Shown: positions 52,101 to 60,848, numbered from the stretch's first letter. The stretch: 64,000 bases of DNA from Spirosoma panaciterrae DSM 21099 (GCF_000374025.1 NZ_KB893195.1:186001-250000), one strand, 5' to 3'. Program-made: numbers and translations. The notes: generated by a model from the sequence alone, not told the origin.

Positions 52101-54534
52101 ACATGTTCAGATTTTTCAGGTTGACTAATTGGCTGATTTCGTCTGGAATACTCGGGATATACGCGTACGATAGATTTAAGCTTTCAAGCGTCGTCAACGA
52201 TAGTACACCCGTAGGAAACCCATCCTGACCCGTATTCGTCAGATCCAGCACCTTCAGGTTGCGGAGCGTTGACAAACTGGCAATCAAATCACTGTTCACC
52301 GATATACTCTCCAATTTCAGCTCGGTCAGGTTGGGCAGGGCCCGAATCAGTTCGGGCGTAGGAGCCGTTACATTGTTTAATGTTAGGTCAAGTACCTGTA
52401 GATTGGTCAGTGCGGAAAGGCTAGCGGGGAGGGTTCCGTTGAGCCTATTACGGGGAAAAGACAGTCCCGTAACACGGCCGTTGGTATTACAGGTTACCCC
52501 ATACCAGCCACAGGGGCTACAACCTGTAAGCCACCCTGTTTTATTTGTCCAGTTTGTCCCACCGGTAGCCGTATACAGATCGACAAGAGCAGGGTAGTCA
52601 GGGCTCGACGTTGCAGCCGTTAAAGAAAGGGTTGCCGTAGTGGCAGGACATGCCGTGATGCCGGTCGTTACGGTCACTGAATAAACCCCTGCCTGATCGG
52701 CTGCGAATGGCGAGATACCTGGATTCTGGGCGGTCGATGTGAAATTTTTCGGTCCTTTCCATTGATAAGAAGTTCCTTCCTGAACTGTCAGTGTAACAAA
52801 TTGGCCAATACAAACCGGATTGACACTCGGCGATATAACGTAGGCTGTACAGGCAGCCATGGAAAAGCTCGTACTGGCCGACTGCCCACTCGGATCGGTA
52901 GCCGTAATCGTGACACTACTCACTCCCTGTGTTGTTGGCGTACCGGAAATAACGCGAGTCGATGGATTAAAACTTAGCCCATTGGCCGGATTGATCGTTG
53001 CGGTGTAGGTCAGGTTATTCGGATTCAGATCATCGCCAAACGCATTCACCGTGTACGAAAAGGGGACCCCGACCGTAGCGATCTGATTGGCATTGGCGCT
53101 GGCAACTGGTGGCGCTTCACAGCCTCCCAACACGACCGATGCCGTACCGTTGGCATGGGTCGCCACAATATCGAGCCAGCCGTACGAATTCACATCGGCC
53201 GTTGCAAACGCTATAGCCGCCGACCCCATCGTAAACTCGGTTGCTCCTCTCGGATCAAATTCAGCGACCTGATTCCCCAGCCGAACAATGCCTTTCCCCG
53301 ACGCTGTGCGAACCAGCAGGTCCATCCATTTATTATTATCCAGATCGGCCATACCAGCCAGGGTTCCATTGAGCGTTACAGACGATAATTTCGTAAAACC
53401 ACCGGCTCCATTGCCACGCCAGATATCCGCCATACCCGTATTAATCACCGTTCCATAGCCTACAGCCACATCCAGTTTTCCATCGCTGTACATATCACCC
53501 AGGTAGATCGACCCCGGAAAATCAGGAATAGCCAGATCAGCACCTGCCGTAAACGCTCCCGACGCGCTGCCCATTCGAACGTAGACAAACTGTTGAGACG
53601 ACGAATTCTGAACCGAAACCGCCAGAAAGTCGAGATAACCATCGTTATTAATATCACCAACCGCTATGTCTTTGGTTGGATTTGCCAGAGTTGGAATCGT
53701 CGCATTCTGGCGGCTGACAAAGCCCCCCGCACCCGTTCCGAATAGTAGGGACACGGTTCCGCCCGTACCCGAATTAGCCGTTATTACGTCTAGCTTTCCA
53801 TCCTGATCCATATCGGCCAGCGCAATTGCTCTTGGGGCAGCCCCCACCGCCACATCGAACCGGGCACTGGTTACGCTGCCCGTTCCGGTCCCTATCCGAA
53901 CCGACACCGTATTTGCCCCCTGGTTAGCAGTCAATATATCCAGTTTCCCATCGCTGTTCACATCGCCCAGCACTACATCCTGTGGCGACGTGCCAACGGG
54001 CACTGAAATTGAGCCCGAGTAGCCTCCATACCCATTCCCCAGCCGGACCGACACCGTATTTTCCGACGCATTGACGGCTACAATATCCAGTTTCCCATCA
54101 TTATTCATGTCGCCCATGGCTACAGCCGCCGGACTATTTCCTACACTGACTGACGAAGATTCTGTGTAGCCAATGTAAGGCTTGCCCGTACAACCCGCGC
54201 CGGTACTAACCGTGAGCGAGAAGGTTTTCTGGATGGTGCTCAACCCAACAATTCCTTTCACCGTAACGGTATAAACCCCAACAGGTTGTGCATTACTTAT
54301 CCGAACAACACCTGTTGCGGGGTCGGCTGTCAGAACCCCTTTGAAATTAGGCGAAGCAGTTGCTATTAGACCACTCACTCCCACAGGCACGTCGTTAGGT
54401 GTAATGGCCAATACACCACCCTGTAGCATGCTTGTGCTGGGATAATCGCCCAGGCTCTGCGCCAGCGTAGGTTCAGCGACTGCCAATAAGAAACTGAGCA
54501 TTAGAACGAAAGAAAACGTAAATGTGTGTTTCAT
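49144..54534 (-). CDS. Giant exported protein with FG-GAP, Ig-like and plant-type leucine-rich repeats
   Basis: Predicted 1796 residues with signal peptide (MKHTFTFSFVLMLSFLLAVAEPTLA). FG-GAP/VCBS repeats fill about 135-450 (GDMNNDGKLDIVAVN, GDVNSDGKLDILTAN, ADMDQDGKLDVITAN). Putative-Ig (He_PIG) modules lie near 477-560, 885-970 and 1475-1558 (PANGLSFNPSTRVISGTP). Three LRR blocks lie at about 647-880, 975-1195 and 1272-1465, each opened by a Cys cap (CSPCGWYGVTC, CDLCTWDGITC, CNPCGWAGVYC) followed by LPxSLSxLTNLxxLxLxxN repeats, as in plant receptor ectodomains. The C-terminal 150 residues resemble a DUF11-like domain; no type IX sorting domain is evident. Probably a surface adhesion or recognition protein. 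Confidence 0.85.
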   Translation of the reverse strand: MKHTFTFSFVLMLSFLLAVAEPTLAQSLGDYPSTSMLQGGVLAITPNDVPVGVSGLIATASPNFKGVLTADPATGVVRISNAQPVGVYTVTVKGIVGLSTIQKTFSLTVSTGAGCTGKPYIGYTESSSVSVGNSPAAVAMGDMNNDGKLDIVAVNASENTVSVRLGNGYGGYSGSISVPVGTSPQDVVLGDVNSDGKLDILTANQGANTVSVRIGTGTGSVTSARFDVAVGAAPRAIALADMDQDGKLDVITANSGTGGTVSLLFGTGAGGFVSRQNATIPTLANPTKDIAVGDINNDGYLDFLAVSVQNSSSQQFVYVRMGSASGAFTAGADLAIPDFPGSIYLGDMYSDGKLDVAVGYGTVINTGMADIWRGNGAGGFTKLSSVTLNGTLAGMADLDNNKWMDLLVRTASGKGIVRLGNQVAEFDPRGATEFTMGSAAIAFATADVNSYGWLDIVATHANGTASVVLGGCEAPPVASANANQIATVGVPFSYTVNAFGDDLNPNNLTYTATINPANGLSFNPSTRVISGTPTTQGVSSVTITATDPSGQSASTSFSMAACTAYVISPSVNPVCIGQFVTLTVQEGTSYQWKGPKNFTSTAQNPGISPFAADQAGVYSVTVTTGITACPATTATLSLTAATSSPDYPALVDLYTATGGTNWTNKTGWLTGCSPCGWYGVTCNTNGRVTGLSFPRNRLNGTLPASLSALTNLQVLDLTLNNVTAPTPELIRALPNLTELKLESISVNSDLIASLSTLRNLKVLDLTNTGQDGFPTGVLSLTTLESLNLSYAYIPSIPDEISQLVNLKNLNMFATGVSGNPPAALGKLTNLQTLNMSQNLLSGCWPASLTALCGGGRVIDFSGNSGLPGGGDFTSFCTNRTGICVAPQAVPNTDQTATVGIYFQYIVKAFANPAPYNQVNYSVTITPANGLVYNNYGRAIMGIPTSPGVLTVVVTGSNTEGTSVSTSFLITVSAGCSHPDYQALYDFARANNVTKVIDSWFKSCDLCTWDGITCNANGRVSGIRLTSNTIFGNMDGPQTVIVIPESFSALTNLEVLDLSDNQLEATIPSGLSVLTGLKTLNLSNSRFTGPIPDWFSKLPQLSTLLLNNNFLTGSIPDLPLSLTAINMSSNRLSGTLPTSLTSLTQLKSAYFFNNTLSGCFPTSYSILCGRAGFGGNPDLPLNGDLSQFCASNPYLARVNSALICLGNPVNLSATGGTSFQWKGPLGFTSTERSPSFASTSLEQSGVYSVTASFGADCLPSSGTVNVAIETNQDVAVYNALVDLYTATNGPGWKYKTGWLQGCNPCGWAGVYCDGENRVTSILLQGNQMVGTLPASFSALNKLSVILLDGNQLKGPLPSSLSNFSNLIYLGLSYNQFTGTLPTHFSSSVLEQVDLSNNQLNGSIPASYSSLPKLKYLYLDNNQLSGCIPISFLDFCARNGSVKLGGNVGLPGGGDFSAFCATSAGACSFTNTAPVSATNAGQIAIVNQPFDYSVSAFTDAETPGALSYSASINPANGFSFDPKTRAIAGTPQTTGISTVLITATDPQGLTASTGFTITVNAAPCDLTVTAQPSATTINVGQVLSLSATGGTSFLWKAPSGVSFTGPATSAIVSASLAVPGPQSFTIVVSDGDCRQTKVVSVTAINGPDLTPVIILPNSNFPVGNAQKQFIVSVQEVGWLPTAPTPIAITVSVPTGYMLSFSATLPTINVSGGSSNPVPVDNANWSVSNDLSGQQLTIMLNSGQVIEAGSQRVLGFTLTRTTANSGSVSNITVNVTDDQGRLYDINPGNNVYARIISGL

Positions 54535-54554
54535 AAGGTTGATTGATCGATTGG

Positions 54555-54746
54555 TCAGGAAGGTTTATGGGGTACCGACAGTGAATCGGGCAGTTGCTGA
54601 AGCTGCTGGTCGAGCTGCTCCACCTGCTTCGCGTAATAGAGCCATACGCTACCCATCAGCATACAGGCAATCAGCACTAAAATCGCCAGCGAGAGCCACC
54701 AGCGACGTTGGGGAGCGGTCGTAAATAGAGAATAGGAAAAGGGCAT
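54555..54746 (-). CDS. Small single-pass membrane protein
   Basis: Predicted 63 residues from ATG 54746 (MPFSYSLFTTAPQRRWWLSLAILVLIACMLMGSVWLYYAKQVEQLDQQLQQLPDSLSVPHKPS). One membrane helix at about 18-38 and a short Gln-rich periplasmic coiled coil. The frame is open to 54875, but the upstream part lacks a sensible start. It lies 20 bases before the giant LRR gene and after the TPR regulator, same strand. No known family. Confidence 0.5.
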   Translation of the reverse strand: MPFSYSLFTTAPQRRWWLSLAILVLIACMLMGSVWLYYAKQVEQLDQQLQQLPDSLSVPHKPS

Positions 54747-54903
54747 CGGAAGGCCTGTCGGGGATAGAAACAGACCGATGCAAAACAGGAAGAAACGGGA
54801 AGAAATGGCTAATTTTAGCCGTGGACAAAGCGTGGACAAGCTGCGGGACAGGCCGTAGACAGTACCCCCAAACAACTCATTTCCTGTAGATTAACAAAGC
54901 ACC

Positions 54904-56670
54904 CTATAACGTTCTGATTAAGCTCTCCAGCGTGGTATCGGGGTCGAGCTGCTCCAATTTTTTGCGGAGTCGGTAACGGGCTTTGCGCACACTCTCCTGC
55001 GCCATCCCCAGCATAAAGGCCATGTCTTTGCTGGGTATTCCCAACTTCGACAAAGCCAGAAGCCGGATTTCGGCCGGGGTCAGGTCGGTATAACGGTCCT
55101 GCAGGTTTTGAAAAAAATCAGGGTACACCTGCTCAAACAGATGCTTAAACTGCTGCCAGTCGGCCTCGGTCAGAATCACCTGTTGAAGCATACTTTCTAT
55201 GGGTGCCGGACTGACCACTGTAGCTGGCGGATGCCCTGAGTCAGTTGCCTGATTTAATTCGGCCGACAATTTCTCGATAAGTTCATTTTTTTCTTTCAAA
55301 TGACTCATGTACTGATCCAGTTGAACGGTTGCATGCGCCAGCAGGTCATCGGCTCGTTTTTGTTGTTCGGCCTGAACCTGTCGTTCGCGCTGGCGTTTGA
55401 GCCGATTCTGATTGAGCGCGTAAATCCCCGCCATGGTGAGCAGCACAAGCCCTATGATGATGACATTCCGAATCAGAATTGCATTGGCCTTTTCAGCTTC
55501 CAGTTGCTCAAGTCGGCTCACATACCGTTCGGCATTCAGCTTAATGGTCGAATTGGTAACGACCTTACTGCTAAAAACCGCCCGTAGCGAATCTTTCAAT
55601 ACCTGAGTTGAGTCCAGATACAAGGTTGCTTTGGGATAGTTACCTGTTTTTTTGAAGTATTGCGCCTGAACCTGGTAGTACGTAAGCGGGTAATTGGCCC
55701 AGTGTTTATTACGGGTTACAATCCGAGCCGACAGGTCGATATACGTTTTTGCTTTTGCCGTACTATCCAGCGCCAGAAGAGCCTCTGCTACGTATAAGGC
55801 CGTAACCGCCGATAACTCCGACGCTTCTTTCAGGCAAAGCCTATAGCCGGGATATAAATACGGTAAAGCCTGCTTAGGTTCGTTCTGCACTAATAAGTTA
55901 TGCCCTAATCCACTGGCAGCGATGCCCACATAGGTTGAATCGCCATAGGTTCTGGCCAGCTTAATGACCTTACGAAACAGTGCATCGGCTTTGGCATAGG
56001 CTTTTTGCCGCTGATACACCATCGCTGTGTTATTGTACGTAGCCACTTCATCCCGTCGGGTCAGAAACGGGTAGTGGAAGGCCAATTCCATATACCGAAG
56101 AAATGTATCGTAATCTTCGAAAGCATAATAGCGACTGCCAAAATTGGTCAGGTATTTATTGATCTCGGGAATATGCTGATAGCCAATCCGCTCAAATTCA
56201 TGCTGTGCCCTCAGCAACCACCGAAATCCTTTATCAAATTCACGCTCACCGAAATAATACATGCCCCGCATATGCCAGTACGACGCTTTAACTACCGGAA
56301 CCGGGCACTGATCCATGTGCGCTTCGGCCTCGTCGAGCACCGTAGAGAATTGGTCCGTAACGTCGACCAGATTATGACGAAACAGGATTTTGTGCAGATC
56401 AGCATACCAGTACAGCCGTTCGTCGTCCTGCTCGCTGGCAAATTCCTGAAGCTTATCGAGTTGGGCAAATAGGCGGGTAGTATCCCTGGCTGTATAGTGG
56501 GGGCCTTCCCAGATATCTTTCCAGATAGGATGTTGCCAAAGCTTGAAAATCCGCTGGTCGGGGCTGTAGCGAAAAAGCGTATCGACCTGCGCCCGTACCG
56601 ACACAGCCAGGATAAAAAGTCCACTCAGAAGCAGCAACCGCTTGCTCCACTGAGTTTTCAAGGTTTTCAT
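54904..56670 (-). CDS. Membrane TPR protein with C-terminal HTH
   Basis: Predicted 588 residues: signal peptide (LLLLSGLFILAVSVRA), tetratricopeptide-like helices over about 60-370 (ASYWHMRGMYYFGEREFDKGFRWLLRAQHEFERIG; ATYNNTAMVYQRQKAYAKADALFRKVIKLARTYGD), and one membrane helix near 400-420 (IRNVIIIGLVLLTMAGIYAL). A cytoplasmic coiled coil follows, then a LuxR/GerE-like HTH (LTPAEIRLLALSKLGIPSKDMAFMLGMAQESVRKARYRLRKKL). This architecture is a Bacteroidota one-component membrane regulator. It lies upstream of the small membrane protein and giant surface protein, which may be its targets. Confidence 0.85.
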   Translation of the reverse strand: MKTLKTQWSKRLLLLSGLFILAVSVRAQVDTLFRYSPDQRIFKLWQHPIWKDIWEGPHYTARDTTRLFAQLDKLQEFASEQDDERLYWYADLHKILFRHNLVDVTDQFSTVLDEAEAHMDQCPVPVVKASYWHMRGMYYFGEREFDKGFRWLLRAQHEFERIGYQHIPEINKYLTNFGSRYYAFEDYDTFLRYMELAFHYPFLTRRDEVATYNNTAMVYQRQKAYAKADALFRKVIKLARTYGDSTYVGIAASGLGHNLLVQNEPKQALPYLYPGYRLCLKEASELSAVTALYVAEALLALDSTAKAKTYIDLSARIVTRNKHWANYPLTYYQVQAQYFKKTGNYPKATLYLDSTQVLKDSLRAVFSSKVVTNSTIKLNAERYVSRLEQLEAEKANAILIRNVIIIGLVLLTMAGIYALNQNRLKRQRERQVQAEQQKRADDLLAHATVQLDQYMSHLKEKNELIEKLSAELNQATDSGHPPATVVSPAPIESMLQQVILTEADWQQFKHLFEQVYPDFFQNLQDRYTDLTPAEIRLLALSKLGIPSKDMAFMLGMAQESVRKARYRLRKKLEQLDPDTTLESLIRTL

Positions 56671-56871
56671 ACGTTGTTTTTCTGAAGGCTACCCAAATCC
56701 CCTGTCATCTAGAAGGACACTCAGGCCCACGTATTTATTAGCCTTAGCCTATCGTCTAAATGTCTATGGCAAGATAATGGGAATTCAGGAACAGACACCT
56801 GACAGTAAGTACTATTTTCTATTCGGCTTAGACTTCTCATACACAAGGCTTTTCGCGCTCGCCATCCACCA

Positions 56872-56916
56872 AACGGCGGTACCTCTGGCTTGAAATAGGC
56901 CAGAGATACCGCCGTT
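56872..56916. terminator. 18-bp hairpin followed by T-rich DNA
   Basis: AACGGCGGTACCTCTGGC (56872-56889) pairs with 56899-56916 at all but one position, followed on the + strand by ATTTTTCGTTATTTCT. No + strand gene precedes it, and both neighbours run leftward, so it may instead act as a stabiliser. The gap 56671-57006 holds nothing else recognisable. Confidence 0.55.
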
Positions 56917-57006
56917 ATTTTTCGTTATTTCTCTTCTACGCTATCTGTTTACTTCCACGTAAGTCAATGTAGGCTGGTGCAGGTATTGTCAGATCGTTTG
57001 GGGCCA

Positions 57007-58038
57007 TCACGGTTTCGGGATTTTAAAAATACCAGCCTTCAGTGCATAGCCTTCAGACTGTGGCAATGGATTCAAGTAGTCGGCGGGTAAGCCGTTGGTT
57101 TTTACCTCGCTCAGTACAATACTCCCGGATTTTTTCACATTCTGTTCGACCTGATTATTCTCCGTGGCTTCTACAGCCCCTTTGGGGCCAAAAAATCCCA
57201 TGTAATGTGCATTCCCCGTAATGACCGAATTCCGAAAGGTATATTTGGGCGCGGTGTTTTCGGGGCGAAGCCATACGTATTCACAGTTGGTAATCAGGTT
57301 ATTACTAAACTGAAAATCTGGATCATTCTGTCCGAACCACACTGCGGCTTCGTAAGAACCGGACACAATCGAGTTCGTTAGCGAAAAATCCTTGATGGCT
57401 TTGAACAGCAACAGAGCGTTTTTACAGCCGTAGAAAATGGTGTGATCTACGTGCGTACCGCCCCCATGCGCCCAGATCGCTCCCTGAATGGGTGATGAAT
57501 TTTTCTCACCAATAAAATAACACTGCGACACAGTCAGTCCAGTCAGACTTTCGTTTTTTCGGGAAATGGGATAGTAATACTTCACAGCCGGATTGGCATT
57601 CCCCAAAAACTTGAGCCCTTTGAAGCTCACGTTATTCTGATCTACCAGAAAACCAACGGTATGCGGAAACTGAACCGTTGAATTGTTGGCCGACACGCTT
57701 TGGATGACTGGCATTTTGGTAGGTTGCCAGTCGGCGTCATCGGGCAGGGTGATGGCTTCCAGCGTGTATGAACCTGCTTTATCGGGCTGTTGCTTTGTTC
57801 TGAGTTCGGCCAGGCTCTGAAGCGTATATAAGCCCGGAGCTAGTTTAATGGTTACGGGTTCGTTTCCCGAAAAATCGTGCGCCAGCGCTACGGCTTTTTC
57901 GATACTGGCAACGGGTGAAGTCTGCGCGCCAGACGCGTTGTCTTTGCCATTGACGGCATCGACATACAACGTCTGGGCCTTGAGCTGCGACAGGCTAAAA
58001 GCGCTGAGAATAAAAGCATTTCGGACAATCTTATTCAT
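57007..58038 (-). CDS. Exported right-handed beta-helix protein (pectate-lyase-like fold)
   Basis: Predicted 343 residues from ATG 58038 (MNKIVRNAFILSAFSLSQLKAQ, a signal peptide); an upstream start at 58062 is possible but less apt. The mature protein opens TLYVDAVNGKDNASGAQTSPVASIEKAVALA, the standard entry to DUF1565-type beta-helix proteins, then PVTIKLAPGLYTL and a run of parallel-helix turns (NVSFKGLKFLGN, LTVSQCYFIGEKNSSPIQGAIWAHGGGTHVDHTIFYGCKNALLLFKAIKDFSLTNSIVSG). No catalytic set of a known lyase is visible. A carbohydrate-binding or lyase role is possible. Confidence 0.75.
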   Translation of the reverse strand: MNKIVRNAFILSAFSLSQLKAQTLYVDAVNGKDNASGAQTSPVASIEKAVALAHDFSGNEPVTIKLAPGLYTLQSLAELRTKQQPDKAGSYTLEAITLPDDADWQPTKMPVIQSVSANNSTVQFPHTVGFLVDQNNVSFKGLKFLGNANPAVKYYYPISRKNESLTGLTVSQCYFIGEKNSSPIQGAIWAHGGGTHVDHTIFYGCKNALLLFKAIKDFSLTNSIVSGSYEAAVWFGQNDPDFQFSNNLITNCEYVWLRPENTAPKYTFRNSVITGNAHYMGFFGPKGAVEATENNQVEQNVKKSGSIVLSEVKTNGLPADYLNPLPQSEGYALKAGIFKIPKP

Positions 58039-58072
58039 AGTAAGTAGTTTAGAAAGAATCAATCAGATTAGT

Positions 58073-58104
58073 TTTTGTCATGCTTCCTGCGTCAGCAGGA
58101 CAAA
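58073..58104. repeat. GTCATGCT..CAGCAGGAC palindrome
   Basis: TTTTGTC and GACAAAA flank TGCTTCCTGCGTCAGCA. The words match one half of the larger palindrome at 21601-21683, indicating another dispersed family. Confidence 0.55.
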
Positions 58105-58172
58105 ACCACTCCATTTTCCGGCTAATAAGAAAGTTTAAACAGGTTCAGTTGAATACCCCTGTTCGTCTGCAT

Positions 58173-59351
58173 TTATTTCATCGTCTGAATGCCGACGGTA
58201 TCATCCAGGCGGGCGATAATGCCCCAGCCGTAGAAATAATTGGCCAGCCCGATCAGGATTTCGTTATTACCCTCTATCAGGGGCAGTCGGATGGTTGTAT
58301 TGTCAATCGTACAGCGGCCAGCCGGATATTTCTGCTGCGGAGTTCCGAAGTAATTTTTGTCGGCATACAGGAATTGACCGTTCACAAACACCCATACTTC
58401 GTCGCTGAAGCCCAGATTTAGCAGCCGTTCCTGGGCTTTACTGGATTGAATGCTAGTTTTGAGCCAGGCCATCAGACGTACTTCACCATCTTTATGGGCA
58501 TACCGTCCGCTCAGGTTGACCATATTCCGGCTTCCGGCGCTGATGGGCGACCAGCGCGTGGTGCTATCGGGTAGCTCGGCCCGGCTGGTTTTTCCGTAGG
58601 TGCTCTGAACGCCAATAACCGGCTCTTTGCCAAACGGAAGTTGGATAGGTTCACTGACCAGCCAGTTTCGCAGGTAGCGCGTATCGTGCGTAACGAGGTT
58701 ATACCCTGCTTCCGGATTGAGCCCTTCTGTTACATCAGGTTTGATAACCAGATTGGCATAATTGACCGTACCGCTCAGCGATATACCTCCCGACTTTTCG
58801 GGGCTTTCCAGTTCAGGCACAATCAGCGCCGGTTTACTCATGTCATTCACATACGCTTTTAGCTGCCGACCCGAAACCACCAGTTTTACATGATTCCAAC
58901 CCGTCTCGACTAGGGTAGCACCCGTCTGGTATTCGTCTGTCAGATCCCACATGCTCATTCCCTTAATGATCGGTGCATATTGCAGCGTGGTCCGAACGTC
59001 GGGGGTTACTTTCCCGAACGAACGGATATAGAAGTTTTCGCCGTTCTGCTGGTCGGCATCCATTCGAAAATTGATCCCGGGAAATCCAGGCCCCGTGAGT
59101 TCGACGTCATATTCAATAGTGCCATTGCCGAAGGTTACGTCTTTCAGGACGATGCTTTTGGGGCCTTTGATTATTTTCATAATACCAGCCTCTTTTCCGG
59201 GCAGAAACTCAACCTGCCCCGGTGCATAGCTCCACCGTTCGGCGTTCATAGGGATGTGTAGTTCCTGCGGTTTACGAACGGGGGGTTTCTGGGCGTACAT
59301 TGGCCGCGCCAGCACCAGAAGAAACATCAGCAGAAAAGGGAGTCGATACAT
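58173..59351 (-). CDS. Exported protein with concanavalin-like (LamG / DUF1080-type) domain
   Basis: Predicted 392 residues from ATG 59351 (MYRLPFLLMFLLVLARPMYAQ, signal peptide); the 49-residue extension to 59498 is unlikely. The first half shows ERWSYAPGQVEFLPGKEAGIMKIIKGPKSIVLKDVTFGNGTIEYDVELTGPGFPGINFRMD, and HVKLVVSGRQLKAYVNDMSKPALIV, the jelly-roll pattern of LamG/3-keto-disaccharide-hydrolase-like domains. The second half (VWVFVNGQFLYADKN, LPLIEGNNEILIGLANYFYGWGIIARLDD) resembles the sandwich end-domain of glycosidases. No clear catalytic residues. It is followed leftward by the beta-helix gene; both may handle carbohydrates. Confidence 0.7.
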   Translation of the reverse strand: MYRLPFLLMFLLVLARPMYAQKPPVRKPQELHIPMNAERWSYAPGQVEFLPGKEAGIMKIIKGPKSIVLKDVTFGNGTIEYDVELTGPGFPGINFRMDADQQNGENFYIRSFGKVTPDVRTTLQYAPIIKGMSMWDLTDEYQTGATLVETGWNHVKLVVSGRQLKAYVNDMSKPALIVPELESPEKSGGISLSGTVNYANLVIKPDVTEGLNPEAGYNLVTHDTRYLRNWLVSEPIQLPFGKEPVIGVQSTYGKTSRAELPDSTTRWSPISAGSRNMVNLSGRYAHKDGEVRLMAWLKTSIQSSKAQERLLNLGFSDEVWVFVNGQFLYADKNYFGTPQQKYPAGRCTIDNTTIRLPLIEGNNEILIGLANYFYGWGIIARLDDTVGIQTMK

Positions 59352-59554
59352 ACGGAGTGTGATTAAAGGGTTCGGACGGACGAAAACACAGCAAGGGATC
59401 GTTTGAAAGGCAATGGGAGGCATCGGAAATGATCGTAAAAACATGTAAACTCGTGCATTGATTAAGAATGTGCCAGCAAACGTACCGAGAAAGTACACCG
59501 GCGTATAATCATTTCGAATTCAAGTTTTTTCAAGTTTTATCACACTGACTAACA

Positions 59555-60844
59555 ATGGTTTCTGACTCTACTGATTTGCTACGGTGCAAACAATTGATCG
59601 AACAGAAACTCGATTGGGGAGCCGTCGAAACCTGGACCAGCGCTGATTTTGAGAACTTACAGCAACGCATTCTGGACGAAACAGGTGTTTCGCTGAGTGC
59701 GAGTACGCTGCGACGCATCTGGGGGCGGGTCGATTACCAGCATTTGCCCAGTGGCACCACGTTGAATACACTGGCTCAGTTTGCGGGTTTTGCCGACTGG
59801 CGGCAGTTTGTTCGGTCGCAGGAAGTTCCGGCCGAATCGGTCCCCCAACCTGATCAACCGGATTCATCCCTACTGGCCATCCCCATGAAACCGTCCATCA
59901 ACTGGCGTCGGGTAGGCTGGATGTCAGGCATAACGCTTGGAATTGTCCTGCTTGTCATAGTGGCGTTTGAACAGAAACACCCGCAGGTCGATTCGACTCA
60001 GTACAGCTTTAGCAGCAAACCACTCACCCGCACCCTTCCCAACTCCGTCATTTTCACCTACAATGCGTCGAACTCGCCAACCGATTCGGTCTATATTCAG
60101 CAATCCTGGGATCAGACCCGACGCGAGGTGGTGGCTAAAGATGGGCAGACCCATACGTCTATCTATTACGAACCGGGGTTTTACCGGGCCAAGCTGGTTG
60201 TGGGGCATGAGATTGTGAAGGAGCATTCATTACTGATTCCTACCAACGGCTGGTTAGGTACCATTACGACCAAATCCATTCCGGTCTATCTGAAACCGAC
60301 CGAATTTCTGACGTCGGGCATGATGCGATTGCCCATTGCGACCATTCAGCAGAAAAATGTAGCCCTACAACCCGAAGCGCCTTTAATAAAATACTTCAAC
60401 GTCGGTAATTTCGAACCCGTGCCCATTACGGATTTCGCGTTCGACTGTCGGGTAAAAAATGAATACAGCGAAGGTTCCGCCACTTGCCAGGTATCCTGGA
60501 TTGTGCTGATGACCAACGACATGCCTATTTCGATACCGCTCTGTACGAAAGGCTGTGTTTCTGATCTGATGCTGATGGATGGAGCCCGAAGTGTATCCGG
60601 CAAAAACACGAATCTATCCGGTCTGGGCGTCGATTTTTCGGATTGGGTGCCTGTAGCCTGCCATAGCGATGGGCAGAAAGTCTATTACACGGTCAATGGC
60701 AAAGTCGCCTACTCAGCCGCCTTGCCGACGTCGAAAGTAGAAATTGTCGGGATCGTATATGGTTTTCGGGGAACGGGGGCCGTGAAAGATATAACCTTAC
60801 AGACTGGTGGCAAAACCGTCTTTCAGGCATTTAATCCGCGCTGA
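59555..60844 (+). CDS. Membrane-tethered protein with N-terminal HTH-like region and large outer domain
   Basis: Predicted 429 residues. The first 95 contain a helical DNA-binding-like segment (LLRCKQLIEQKLDWGAVETWTSADFENLQQRILDETGVSLSASTLRRIWGRVDYQHLPSGTTLNTLAQFAGFADWRQFVRS). This LSxxTLRRIWG...P...TLNxLAxFxGFxxWxxF pattern is common in Bacteroidota regulators. A membrane helix lies at about 119-140 (VGWMSGITLGIVLLVIVAF). The outer part (NSVIFTYNASNSPTDSVYIQQSWDQTRR) looks PKD-like, then an unknown sandwich. It probably senses an external ligand and acts on DNA directly. It is divergent from the LamG-type gene. Confidence 0.75.
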   Translation: MVSDSTDLLRCKQLIEQKLDWGAVETWTSADFENLQQRILDETGVSLSASTLRRIWGRVDYQHLPSGTTLNTLAQFAGFADWRQFVRSQEVPAESVPQPDQPDSSLLAIPMKPSINWRRVGWMSGITLGIVLLVIVAFEQKHPQVDSTQYSFSSKPLTRTLPNSVIFTYNASNSPTDSVYIQQSWDQTRREVVAKDGQTHTSIYYEPGFYRAKLVVGHEIVKEHSLLIPTNGWLGTITTKSIPVYLKPTEFLTSGMMRLPIATIQQKNVALQPEAPLIKYFNVGNFEPVPITDFAFDCRVKNEYSEGSATCQVSWIVLMTNDMPISIPLCTKGCVSDLMLMDGARSVSGKNTNLSGLGVDFSDWVPVACHSDGQKVYYTVNGKVAYSAALPTSKVEIVGIVYGFRGTGAVKDITLQTGGKTVFQAFNPR

Positions 60845-60848
60845 TCTC

